A stretch of DNA of 64,000 bases from Coix lacryma-jobi var. lacryma-jobi. Taxonomy: Eukaryota > Streptophyta > Magnoliopsida > Poales > Poaceae. The notes under the pieces are model-generated. The model saw nothing but the letters and a program-made list of their open reading frames with translations, was not told where the DNA came from and did no database searches. Below, in pieces: positions 31,510 through 42,398 of the stretch (position 1 is the first letter of the stretch; each line of letters starts with the position of its first letter). Made by a program: the position numbers and the translations under genes. Location: the NCBI GenBank assembly GCA_009763385.1, contig VDCT01000089.1:620001-684000 (forward strand), read 5' to 3'.

Positions 31510-32025
31510 CTAGAGAATTCTATCAAGAACCTCCTTTCCACCTCGTGGAGAAAGATGAAGAAATGCTCCACCTGACGAATGATCAAGGTGAAGAGCGCTC
31601 TCTTTCTCTAAACCGACATAAAAATGTTGAAGGAGCACAGGATCGAGTATGCCTAAATCGGGTCCTGAATTGATTAATCTAATAAAACGGTCGCAAGCCT
31701 CCCCTAATGTCTCCTTATCATTTTGTCTAAAGTTCAACACTTCTACTCGTAGTCGTACCACTCGGTGGACAGGGAAATACGTCAAGATAAACTTGGTCCG
31801 TAAAGTTCCCCAGTCTCCTCTGGCACTTTCCACGGTTCGAGCATGCCATGTTTTAGCTGCTCCCTTCAAAGTGAACGGAAACAGCTTCCACTTGACAGTG
31901 TCAGGTGAAATGCCTGAAATGTTCAGACATGCACAGATTTGCTCAAACTCACGTAGATGTGTGTAGGGATTTTCTGATCCCATAAACATGCTCTCCTGAA
32001 CTTTATTAATAAAGTCAGGGCGCAT
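31510..32025 (-). CDS. Gag fragment of element E
   Basis: A 171-residue reading MRPDFINKVQESMFMGSENP with the retrotransposon gag core: PYTHLREFEQICACLNISG, WKLFPFTLKGAAKTWHART, WGTLRTKFILTYFPVHR and LGEACDRFIRLI. It lacks a CCHC knuckle, and the following part up to protease is shorter than usual for Athila gag, so the 3' half of gag seems deleted. Confidence 0.82.
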   Translation of the reverse strand: MRPDFINKVQESMFMGSENPYTHLREFEQICACLNISGISPDTVKWKLFPFTLKGAAKTWHARTVESARGDWGTLRTKFILTYFPVHRVVRLRVEVLNFRQNDKETLGEACDRFIRLINSGPDLGILDPVLLQHFYVGLEKESALHLDHSSGGAFLHLSPRGGKEVLDRIL

Positions 32026-32172
32026 TTCGTAACTATCAGCATATATAGGTTGTGATGATGAATATGGCTCTAATAGCGAACTCTTAGGAGCTGCGAATTA
32101 GAAGATAGATTGGTTCTCCATACGGAGAGGGTAAAGATAATCCTAACTCTAGTCTCAAAAATCAGCTACCGT

Positions 32173-32190
32173 TCCCTGACAACGGCGCCA
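32173..32190 (-). other. Primer-binding site of element E
   Basis: In element sense TGGCGCCGTTGTCAGGGA, matching the complement of the tRNA-Asp(GUC) 3' end (TGGCGCCGTTGCCGGGGA) except for two bases. It lies eight bases inside the LTR edge at 32199. Confidence 0.85.
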
Positions 32191-32198
32191 GAAAAGCT

Positions 32199-33577
32199 TG
32201 TTGACACTTACTAAGTCGCTACCAAGAGTAGAGATAAACTTGTCCCTGGCAACGACGCCAGAAAGACTCGGTGGCACGCAGAAGAAACCGCAAGCGCACG
32301 GCTGTCAGTTGCAGCTTTTCACCTCAGAGTATTCCGGGGTATCGAATCCACGAGGAACGCGAAGTGATTTTGAGAAAACTAGGGGGGTAAGGATATCTAG
32401 GATAGATGAAGGGAACAGGCACTATCTACTGGGGTAGATCCTAGTTCTATTAGACTTCTAGTGATTTAAGCTCTTTACTAATGTATTGTGGGCGTACTAG
32501 CCTTTACCACTGACTTAGGTTGAACGCTAGCACAAGGAGCCCTACTGTTAAACTAGACCAACTACGTGATGGAATTCAAGGCGCACAGGGCTGTCACCAC
32601 CGGCTTGCTACCACAACTATCGGGGGCGGGGCCTAGCCGTATTCACTGGCAATATATAGCCTAAGTACCACACTTAATCTATATATTACTACTACTAGCC
32701 CTATACTAGAACTAGAGCACTTGAAAGTAAAATCAAGCAATGAAACAAACACACAAGTACTGAAAGTAAATACTTGAAGATAAAATAGATACTAAGTTAC
32801 CAAAGTTGAAGCGTAGAGCAGAGCGAAGCAGGGGTCTCCGACAACTCCGGAGCTCTCCAGACTTCTACTCTTCTCCTCTCCAGCTCCTCTTCTAGGGAGG
32901 CACTCACTCTCTCTCTAATCTCTCTAGCATAGCAAGTGTGCTACTCTAACCAAATGGTGTATTGGTGAGGTGAGGTACAAATGAAGTGGTGACCCGAGGG
33001 GGGTATTATAGTCCTAAGGAGTGAGGGGGGTACTTATAGAGTGAGGGGGGTCGGTTAGGGTTTAGGGGGGGTGGCGCCGCCACCAAAACCCTGGCGCCGC
33101 CACCTCTCAGCCGTCCGTTGCAACCACCATTCATCCAACGGTCGCCATTTGCTCTCCCAAGTCGGTTTGATAGCCGGTTAGGGTTCAGACATGTGTCCAA
33201 AGCCCACTATCCATGTGATGCTCTTCTTAGCCCTTGGATCAAACCGCCTTAGTGTGCAATGGCCAAGATTTGAACTTGGGGTGACTCCCACGGATCGATG
33301 ACGTGGCTTGGGCCACTTTTGGCATGAGTGACTTGGCGGCCGCCAGGTATTGATGGCGCCCACCACCTTACTCTGGCCCAAATGGGCCAGAGTGACTTGG
33401 TATTGCTCCTGATGCTCTTGTTTGGCCCAAATTCCATTATTTCCTGCATTAAGATAAGAAAACTATGCACATGTGGAAATAGGTTAGTTATAAACCAAAT
33501 CTTCTACTTTTTATGTTGTTTTACCTTGGTTTTGGCGAAATGTTGATGGTGAAATGATTCTATAAGCACCGTCAACA
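32199..33577 (-). repeat. 5' LTR of element E
   Basis: 1379 bp; its outer end reads TGTTGACGGTG in element sense, followed after a loop by CACCATCAACA (10 of 11 pairs). It differs from the 3' LTR by scattered substitutions and small indels near 33000-33090. Confidence 0.93.
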
Positions 33578-33582
33578 CGAAG

Positions 33583-35068
33583 CACAAGCGGAAGGGCGGC
33601 TTCGACAAGGAGTACATCAAGAAGAAGTACTTGGAGAAGGCCCAGGCTGAGCAGCGTGCTTTCTTCGCCACGCTCAGCGACATCGATGGCTCAGATGACG
33701 GCTCCGCTGGCTCAAGCGATGACGAGTCCGAGAAGAGGAAGAGGATTGAGGAGAAGCTGAACGGTCTCTGCTTCTTCGCCGACGACGAGGGTTTCTGCAC
33801 CATGGCCCTTGGTGATGAGGTCGATGGCAAGCTAGAGGACATCCCTCACGACGACGACGACGACTCCTCGCAGGTTATCACAGACTCCTGAGGAACTCTA
33901 AGCTGAAGTTGAAAAGCTTACAGCCGCTTTGCTTAGTCAAGATAAACTGCTTAGGCGTGCTGCTAGAGAGCGGAAGGAGTTTAGGCAGAAGTGGGAGGAC
34001 ATGGTGAGGGAGCTAGAGTTTGCTAAGTCCACCATGGTCGTTTTGAGGAGGCTGAGGCTGAGTGCGAGATGTGCACCAAGCACATGACTGACCTTCTCAC
34101 TTTGAGAGGTAAGTATGCTGCTTTGGTTGGAGAGGTGGATGAGCTCTGGGCTAGACCCGCGTTGTTGGGTGCGTGCAAGTCTTGTGCTGGCTTGCAATCC
34201 GAGTTGGCAGAGAAGAATGCCAAGATTGAGTCTCTTGAGAAGGCCAGCTCGAGTAGCACTTGTGTGTCTAGATGTGCTTTGTGCGAGGGTTTGGAGATGG
34301 AGATTGCGAACATGAAGCATGGCAAGATGCAAAACGAGGAGGAAACACATACCTTCGGGACCATCTTGTCAGGGGTGTTGTGGTGAGCCACAGCTTGGGA
34401 TGATGATCTCCCAGTTCAAGCGTGCTGCTGGAGGTCCTGGTGTAGGTTTTGCTAAGGGTGTTGATGTTTCTTCTTTTTGGAAGATTGGAGAGTCGAGTGG
34501 TCTTAACCCGAGTGAGAAGCCCAACTCCACCACCTCCCAAGCTTACCAAGCTTCCACCCAAAGAGCCTCTCAAGCCTAACACCAAGGACGGAGTGTTTGA
34601 GGAACCTCCGAAAGCTCCACCCAAGAAAACAAATGTGGCATCCCAAACCCAACCACCTGAAAAACAAGCTTGATACAATGCCACCTATCCAGGAGGAGCT
34701 TATGCCATAGAAGGGCAAAGTGATCCACACCCACTACCGTGAGTACCAACAACCCCTATGAGAGCGGTGGTGAGGTACCATTGTGAGCACTGTGGGAGAG
34801 ATGGACACTTGAGGGAGTTCTACTTTCGGCGCAAGAGAGGAGAGCGCCAGGGAGTTGCCAGGGAGTTGAAAATGCGGACATGTACTATCCTTCCCATGAT
34901 GTACAGGTGCTGAATGTTCAGAGGAGAGCTCCGAGGAGAGTTGGCTAGGCCTAGAGGTGCTGTGCCTCAAGGTCCTAGGCGTTAGGGAGGTGTTGCCCGA
35001 CGGGGTACTGACTTTGCAGGGTACGGACCCCGTGGCGGAGGCTTTGTTGAGCGTTTCCCTCCACCGCG
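33583..35068 (+). pseudogene. Gag of element H, second part (coiled-coil-rich)
   Basis: It continues the H reading after E: KHKRKGGFDKEYIKKKYLEK, AQAEQRAFFATLSDIDGSDD and an acidic stretch, with GLCFFADDEGFCTMALGD following. Shifted frames then show MCTKHMTDLLTLRGKYAALV, SELAEKNAKIESLEKASSS, CVSRCALCEGLEMEIANM, the MISQFKRAAGG region, and a Gly-rich end (FAGYGPRGGGFVERFPPP) where C inserts. Coiled coils plus short Cys motifs fit the long SIRE-type gag. Confidence 0.85.
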
Positions 35069-38000
35069 TGTAGCAGAACCAACCAATTTGCACCAGATTA
35101 AGCACCGAGATCCTCACTTATAGCAAAGATCATCAAGTACTTAAGCTCGTACAAACCCGATAGTCCGGAAATCTCGAAGGATTTCAAATCATTTCAACAA
35201 CATCCAGCCAAGATCGTAGCAGTTCAGCGAACATGTCCACAGATTACATCACAGTTGCACATAGTTCAAATTACATCAGAGTACGAAACAATAATACAAA
35301 CCATAGTTTGATTGTAGTAGCGGAAGCAACATAGTCTTAAACATAAGTTGGATCGTTCTTAATACAGTGCCATCAGTCTGATCAGGTCCACAAAAGTAAC
35401 AGATAAGATAATTGGTGACCATGCCCTTGGTCTAGTCATCTCCCGTCACCGGGTATAAGCAATTCTCACAATAGCCATAAAAGCATTGGCCATCTGCAAA
35501 CAACAAGGGAATAAAACCCTGAGTACAAGAAGGTACTCAGCTAGACTTACCCGTCATAAACCAAAAAATAATGAGACACCAAGGATCATGTAGGCTATAT
35601 AGGGGGGTTGGCTATACATAATCCTTTGCATGAAAGCTTTAGTAATAAAACTCAGTTTAGAGTATTGGCAATTGCTTTTAATAATTAACTCTACCTTACT
35701 AGGTTTGTACCTGCACTAAAACAAGCACTTGGCTAATTAATCAATCAAGAGTGACTATTTCATCAATAGCGTTTCAGATTCCATAACCATCTTAGTTCCA
35801 TAAGTTCTACGGGCGATGGTCTACAGTCAATTGCTCATTGTCCAGGAGCTATGGCAATTATAATCTATTCCTACCAGCTGGGGATAAAATGTCTCACACT
35901 CGCCCGGCACATTCCGGCTACGGCAGTCGTAAGCTACCAGTCAGGAGATTCGAGAACACAAAGCGCGGGACGGCCATGGGTCGTTCTACACGGGGGTATC
36001 TCAGTGCTAGGTCGCTCAAGCTATAACTGTCCACGGTCATGCCAGGTCAATCAGGCCTTGCCTGCCCTCGGACCATGCCAGGTTGATCAGAATAGTTGCC
36101 CATGGTACAGCTGAGGCCCTGGGTGTAGGCGTCAACATCTCCATCACCGGCTCGAATAACCTTACTCGGCTTCGCGGGAGGTACTCCGACTACTCCGTTA
36201 AGTGATCGACGCGTTCAATTTGACTGAAGGGACATGCCCGAACGGGGTCCTATGCGACACAGACGGAGCCTACTAGCACACAGGACCCATGTCCTGCTGC
36301 TCTTACATCCCGCCTCTGTCTCCAATTTATTATCTTATGGTTATATTCATGATAGCACAGGCTAAACATGATTAGTATCCACCTACTGCGGGAGACAGGA
36401 ACACCCGACTTTTACCGATCTAAGCAGGGCTAAGCATATAACGAGCCTAGACCTAAACATGGATATCAAGATATATTGTAGTGGACAAGGATAAGTAATA
36501 ATGCATCAACGGTAGCAATCAATTCCTATAACCTAATGCAACATTCATCATCAGGTTAATTGTAAAACATTTGCAAACCGTAGGAGTTAGAATGCTCCGG
36601 GGCTTGCCTTTCTCAAAGTCCGACGGACGGTGGTCGCGGCACTCTGGTAGCTCTTCGGCATCGGCCTCCGGCTTCCTCGGTCAGGTTCTCCTCCTGGTTG
36701 GGCTCTTCCTGTGTCGGCTGGGTCTGGGTCTCTTCCGTTGATCCTGTTTGGTGCATAATGTGTATGAATAGGATGAATCCACATAGAATGCATATGTGAT
36801 GCACAGGATTAACAGCAATGAGGAGATAAGCACATGTCATCTACTGCATTCTCTTCAACAAGGTAGTCAACATCATCCTAATATTTATAAAAGACCATAA
36901 CATCTAGCCAAACATTTAATCTATCATAATCAACTGTTAAGCTATATAATTACCACAGCTAGATTCACTTAATGACCTATTTTCCTCTAATTACTTGCTG
37001 AAATAAATTCATTTTAATCATGCCTATAACAGCAACCCATTCTAGACAGCTTCAGAAAAATCTACAAAAATTATCATAGATTAACACTACACAGAGCAGT
37101 CCACTATCCAAATTTTAGGCCATTTGCATTTAAATTGTCTCCTATGAAAAAGACAAATAATATGGTGAAAAGGTGCTTTGAACTACACCACCTAACAGAA
37201 TGTGTCAAACAACAATTTTCACATTTTTCTTCTAAACTTTTTAGCACAAGAGCAGTCTACAAAAATTATCAAGTTCATATTCCTCATATTTTAATTACTA
37301 CAATTTTACAAGAAAATAACATTTAACTATTTTAAAGGCTACTGCAAAAATATTTCACAGAACAACTTCATATTATATTTTTCCCTGAAACCACTCATCT
37401 AAACAAACCTAGCAAAGCTGGAATCACATTTTTCTGACCTCTACAGAATTAGTTATGCATTTTCAAAGTTAACAGCAAATTCCCAATTTAATTTAACCTA
37501 CACATAAAAGTATCACCAAAAATGCATTTAACATTTTTCACAGATAGATCTAAACATGCTTAACACAACAAAATTTGTTTCACAGGATTTGGACTTAAAA
37601 TGAGCCTTGTGTGAATTTTTGAAGCCTTTACACAAATTCTAAAAAACTCATTTTAAAGAAAATCCTATCCTAAACGCTACAGACACCCGGAAAAGGGCAC
37701 CCGCAGACACAGCGAAAACGCTTCGCGCACCCGGCTATCCTGAGCGCTATTGCACACAGACTTCTCCCTTCTCTCTCTCTCCTTCTCTCTGCCAAGCGGG
37801 ACCCGCTGGTCAGGGCGACCCCACGCGTCAGCGGTCAACGGGCCCACGCGTCGGAGGCAGACCGCTCCCGCCGGAGTTGACTGGCTCTAGCTCGCCGGCG
37901 GCGAGGTTTCAGGCGTCACCGACCCTACCACTAGACTCACCATCACGAGGCGGACACGGTCGGCTAGGTCGCACGGCCAGAGCATCACCGGAGCAAGCTC

Positions 38001-39322
38001 GACGGCGGCAATGGCGGATCGGCGGCGCGACATCTCTACGCCGGGCTTGCCGGGCTATTCCAAGGCTTGGCGACGCAAGCACCAGCTCAAGCACTCCCTA
38101 AGCTCCTCCCGAGGCTTCTGTCGAGCCTTGCCGGCCTCGGCATTGTCCGGCGCCAGGCACGGCGGTGGCCCGCGGCAGACATGGCGGCGGCATGGCTCTG
38201 TTCCGTCGAAACATGGCAAGAGAGGGTCTCCATCTAACCCTAAGCATCTACGGAGGTCGAGGACGTAAGAACTGGGCTTGATTTGAGATGGTTTGGCCGG
38301 AGATGGCCGGACCAAGCTATGGTCACGGCGGCGGCCATGGCGGGAACCCGAGGATGGCAATCGATGTTCCGCCGGCTAGAGAGGAGAAGAGGGGAAACCA
38401 ACCCTTGCTGAAGAAAGAGGAGGTCAAGGTGGAGAGGTTTGCGGAAGGAATCGAGCGGCGGTGCGACGGGGAGCGAGCAATTGCTCGGTGAAGCTCGGCG
38501 GCATTGGCGGTTTGGGTGAACTGGAGAAGATGGTGGAGGTGGCTGGCGAGTTTGTGAGCGAGAGAGCGGGAGAGAGAGTGAGCACTTGGCTTGCGAGCGC
38601 AAGGCGAGCGAAGGCAAAAGGAATGAAGGGCTAGGTGCATTGCACCTGGCTGGTTGCCGTCGGGGAGAAGCTCCCGACCCGGCTGCAGCGGCGCCAGGGT
38701 TGAGCGGCCACGCGGCGAGCGAGCACCGGGTGCCTGGGCGACGTGGTGAGCTCGGCGCAAACCACGGACGGCGAAGTCGGCGGTTTGGCCGGCCGGCGAG
38801 GCGGTCTCGTGGCGGCGGGGCGGTTTCTGCGGCGGAGGCGGGCGGGCGCGCGCGGGGAGGAAGAAAGGGTGGCTGACAGGCAGGGCCCACTGACAGGTTT
38901 AAACTAATGAGGTTTTGATCAAAACTTTGATGCTCCATAACTCCCAAACTAAGCCGAATTAGGAAAGGTCCTAAAAGCAAAGTTGCTTAGAATTTTGCAA
39001 GGAACAATTCATCTTTAAGGCTCAAGTCCAAATTCTGCTTAGAAAAAGAAATTGACTTCTAATCTATTTTCCTAATTCAAGAAATAACATTTTAAAAGCT
39101 TTTTCTGAGAAAGTGCTTTTAAGCAAAGTTGTTTCTTTCATCAAGATCTACAACTTTGTTTTAAGGCACTAAGTCAGAAATAGAAAGCAAAACAGGTTAC
39201 ACTAGAGACTAAGCAAGGACTTAACATTCATACAAACAAATGCACATGAAATGATGAGATGCTATGCTCATGCTATGTCAAATTAGTGCATTTTAGGATT
39301 GCTTAACACCTAGGGTGTTACA
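35069..39322 (-). repeat. 3' LTR of element C
   Basis: 4254 bp from TGTAGCAGAACC to CACCTAGGGTGTTACA. An exon-like acidic reading starts at 36744 after CAAACAG. Its GC-rich half (37680-38900) shows long spurious readings on both strands. Compared with 57033-61249 there are scattered substitutions and small indels. Confidence 0.94.
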
Positions 39323-39339
39323 GGCCTCCCCTCCTTAAA
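39323..39339 (-). other. Polypurine tract of element C
   Basis: In element sense TTTAAGGAGGGGAGGCC, directly before the 3' LTR; same tract as in A. Confidence 0.85.
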
Positions 39340-39361
39340 GAATCTCATCCCGAGATTTGAA

Positions 39362-40500
39362 TTAAGAACCATTTCTATAAAAGCGTGGATACACCTCCTT
39401 TAGATAGTTGTCCGTCTCCCAAGTAGCATCCCGATCATCTTGCTCACTCCAAGATACTTTATATTGCTTCACTATTCTCCCACGGGTTGCTCTCTCTTTT
39501 TCATCGAGCACTTGACATGGTTCTACTGAATAAGTGAGATCGGATTGCAACTTGATACGGGCTGGTTGTACCTCTTCTTCTGGCACTCTAAGACATTTCT
39601 TTAACTATGAGACGTGGAACACAGGAAATATAGCCTTCAAATTTTCCAGCAACTATAGCTGATAAGCTACTTTTCCCCTCCTTTTCACAATTCTGTATGG
39701 TCCCACAAAACCTTGGTGCTAACTTCCTTTTAACTCCAAAGCGTTTCACACCTTTCATAGGCGAATCCTTCAAATAAACATAGTCACCAACCTTGAACTC
39801 AAGTGGTCTTCTTCGTTTATCGGCATAGCTTTTCTGTCGGGACTGTGCAGCTGCGATATGTGCTGAATTATCCTAACTTGTTCTTCTGCTTCTTTGACAA
39901 AGTCAATCCCATAGTACCGACGTTCTCCTGGTTCTACCCAGTTTTTCGGTGTTCTGCATCTTCTACCATATAGAGCTTCAAAAGGCGCCATCTGAATACT
40001 TTCTTGATATCTGTTATTGTAAGCAAATTTTGCCAAAGGTAACCATTTTTCCCAGAACCTTTCGCTGATATAACACAGGCTCTTAACATATCTTCTAGTA
40101 CTTGATTTACTCTTTCCGTTTGTCCTGATGTTTGCGGATGATAGGCTGAGCTTCGGACTAAATCCGTGCCTAACTCCTTTTGCAATTTCTCCCAAATGGT
40201 GCAGTAACCTGCGATCCTCGATCAGAAACTATAACCTTCGGTACAACCCATGAAGTCGAACAATCTGACTCATGTATCTCATGTAGATCTCGGCATAATC
40301 CGGGGCTTTGTAACTGGTCCTGACCGGAATAAATGTGCGGTCTTAGTGAGACGATCCACAATTACCCAAATCGAATCGTTACCCTTTTGAGTGGTGGTAG
40401 ACCGACGATAAAATCTATGCTCACCTCTTCCCATTTCCATTCAGGTATAGCTAATGGCTGAAGCATTCCAGTTGGTTTCAAGTGAATAGCCTTTACTCGA
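39362..40500 (-). pseudogene. Integrase core, C-terminus and chromodomain of element C
   Basis: The best chromodomain copy is in the reading at 39586-39362. It shows EPCQVLDEKERATRGRIVK, then YKVSWSEQDDRDATWE and TDNYLKEVYPRFYRNGS. This fits plant chromodomain integrases of group II: the central Trp is present, the third cage aromatic is not, as is usual for that group. Upstream pieces include the GTPY-equivalent ELGTDLVRSSAYHPQTSGQT, ALYGRRCRTP and the integrase tail. Shifts interrupt the core. The integrase is split by F between the zinc region (49854-49515) and this part. Confidence 0.9.
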
Positions 40501-42372
40501 TGTTGACGCTCACAAATGCTCATAATTAACCATCAACTATTTCATGAATGACACTAAATGAATCAGAAAGCATAGTTGTAGGGTTTGAAACTAACAGTTC
40601 CACGAGTTTTGGTGCTCTCACTTTTTTGTAGGACATCAATATTTCACCATATAAAAGTACCCCAAGTGATGAATTGGAGTGCACCATTATGAAGGGCTTG
40701 TCGAGACGATCGAAATAGACATATCATTTGCTATATTCAGAGTCCCGGATGAAAAGATATAATTTCACGACGAAATCTGCAAAAGAAGGATCTAGAAGAC
40801 ACCAGAAACAGACGATGCAAGGCGGGCCAACCACGAGGCCCACTGGGCCACACCACGAGCCGGCCCCCCACTGGGCCCGACGGCGAGACCGACCGGCCCC
40901 CCACAACAGAGTCCCGTTCCACCGGCTGGCCACAGAGGCCGTTTTGCCTCCGCCTTCTGGAACATTCTTCCACCACCGCCTCCTAGGATGCATCTCCTCC
41001 GTCCCTGAAGTCGGTTTGATCCAACGGTGGGCGATACATGGCGATTCCTTGCCCCCTACTCCACCTCGAGCTATATAAGCAGCCCCAGACCCCCTCTCCA
41101 TCATCATCAGATCTCAAGTCATTAGAAGAGGAGGAGGATCAATCAGAAACCCTAATTTCCTTAGAGCCACATCAACTTAAGCATAGCTAGATAGAATTAC
41201 AATTAGAAGGGGCAAGCTTCGCTTGGATTCCGGATCTAGTCGCGAGAAGGCTCGGTAAACCCAAGATCTTCTCTCTTGTATCAACATTATGGATCTAATT
41301 ATATTTCTAGTTCATAATTGTTCTTCTAGTTCTTCATTGTTCTTCATTGTTCATCTTCTAGTTCTAGATCATCGTCTAGTTCATCTTCTAGTTCATCTAT
41401 GTGTTCTAGTTCATCATATTGTTCATCATTTTGTGCTAGTTCATAATAGTTTAGATATAATTGATATGACTAAGACATTAATTACTATATTCTTAATTAT
41501 ACTGCTTGTAGTATGCTTTGATTATATATTTAGCATAGATAGATTATCATCATGTTTATACTCATGTTCGTATAGCGCTCATCTTAATGATCAACGGGTG
41601 GGTGATAAATGCTGTGTAGGTGTGATGCCTATACAATATTTATCTATGAATGCGTCCTATGTTCCGGATAGAGTGGTAGATCGCGGGTGTGACAGGCCTG
41701 TTGAGTCCTTTGTATTCCACCTCCCGAATGTAGTGTTCAGTATGGCTCAGTTAACTCATGGTTTAGGGGTTACTCTGTTTGGCACCTTTACTATGGAGTT
41801 GCCTCTTGAATATGAATATGGGATAACCTAGCCAATGATTGCCAAATATAATTGCACTAATCAATGTATATTATGACTTATAATTAGAATAACTTAGGAA
41901 TACTTCTTTATAATGTCTATTCTAATGCGCATGCCTTGTCTAAGTTGAAATGCTCTAAGGACTATCATAGATTGATCTTTTATCATTTATAGTGTACCTC
42001 ATTATTGTGATTGATCCCTGTTTAGGATAAAGGAGTGTGTTCTTACTTTGTTCTAAATTCTCCTATCACATGTGTAGAGTAGTTTTTGTCCTTATTTATC
42101 TCACTTCATTCCTAGTGCTAAATATAAATAACGATACTTGGAACATCTCTGGGTAAAATGCTGCTACAACGGGTGTATTTATCTGTGCGCTTGCGGGTAA
42201 ATATTTATCTTTAGAGTCAGTGCCATGATATAATCACATTGCTAGTTTCATGTTGGGGATGACAACTTGACGTTAAGTGATGCTAGTAGTGTCCCGTACA
42301 CTTCTTAGTGCCTTCACTAGGTTATTGTTTATGAAGTCTATCTTAGAGTGATTCCATTAAGGAGTGTCCACA
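40501..42372 (+). repeat. 5' LTR of element F
   Basis: 1872 bp, TGTTGACGCTCAC to GAGTGTCCACA. TATA box CTATATAAGC at 41071-41080. Downstream is a low-complexity TTCTAGTTCAT run (41315-41450). The 180-codon reading at 41289-41831 comes from this run and is broken in the other LTR. Confidence 0.94.
41071..41080 (+). promoter_or_regulatory. TATA box in the F LTR
   Basis: CTATATAAGC, conserved at 48231-48240 in the other LTR, followed by a pyrimidine-rich CCCCCTCTCCATCATC stretch that suits a transcription start about 30 bp downstream. It divides U3 (40501 to about 41105) from R. Confidence 0.75.
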
Positions 42373-42380
42373 AGCATTTT

Positions 42381-42398
42381 TGGCGCCGCTGCCGGGGA
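42381..42398 (+). other. Primer-binding site of element F
   Basis: TGGCGCCGCTGCCGGGGA differs from the complement of the tRNA-Asp 3' end at one base. It starts eight bases after the LTR. Confidence 0.88.

Larger units (their letters stand above)
23405..33577 (-). mobile_element. Element E: Athila-like Ty3/gypsy retrotransposon with extra 3' ORFs
   Basis: Flanked by two LTRs (23405-24740 and 32199-33577), ends TGTTGAC...GTCAACA, target duplication CGAAG at 23400-23404 and 33578-33582. Read on the minus strand: Asp-tRNA-type primer site, gag, protease region, RT, RNase H, integrase, then two extra ORFs and a polypurine tract. Pol motifs and primer type fit the Athila/Tat group. Gag to protease is shortened, with no CCHC knuckle found, so it is probably not autonomous. 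Confidence 0.93.

Noticed and set aside
38240..38980. 246-codon reading in the C 3' LTR, with a 205-codon partner at 60256-60873
   Set aside because: These lie in the GC-rich block where all frames stay open by composition. The two LTR copies disagree in frame after a short stretch, and no family motif is visible.
41289..41831. 180-codon hydrophobic, membrane-like reading in the F LTR
   Set aside because: It arises from the TTCTAGTTCAT low-complexity run. In the other LTR it is split by a stop, and LTR position makes coding unlikely.
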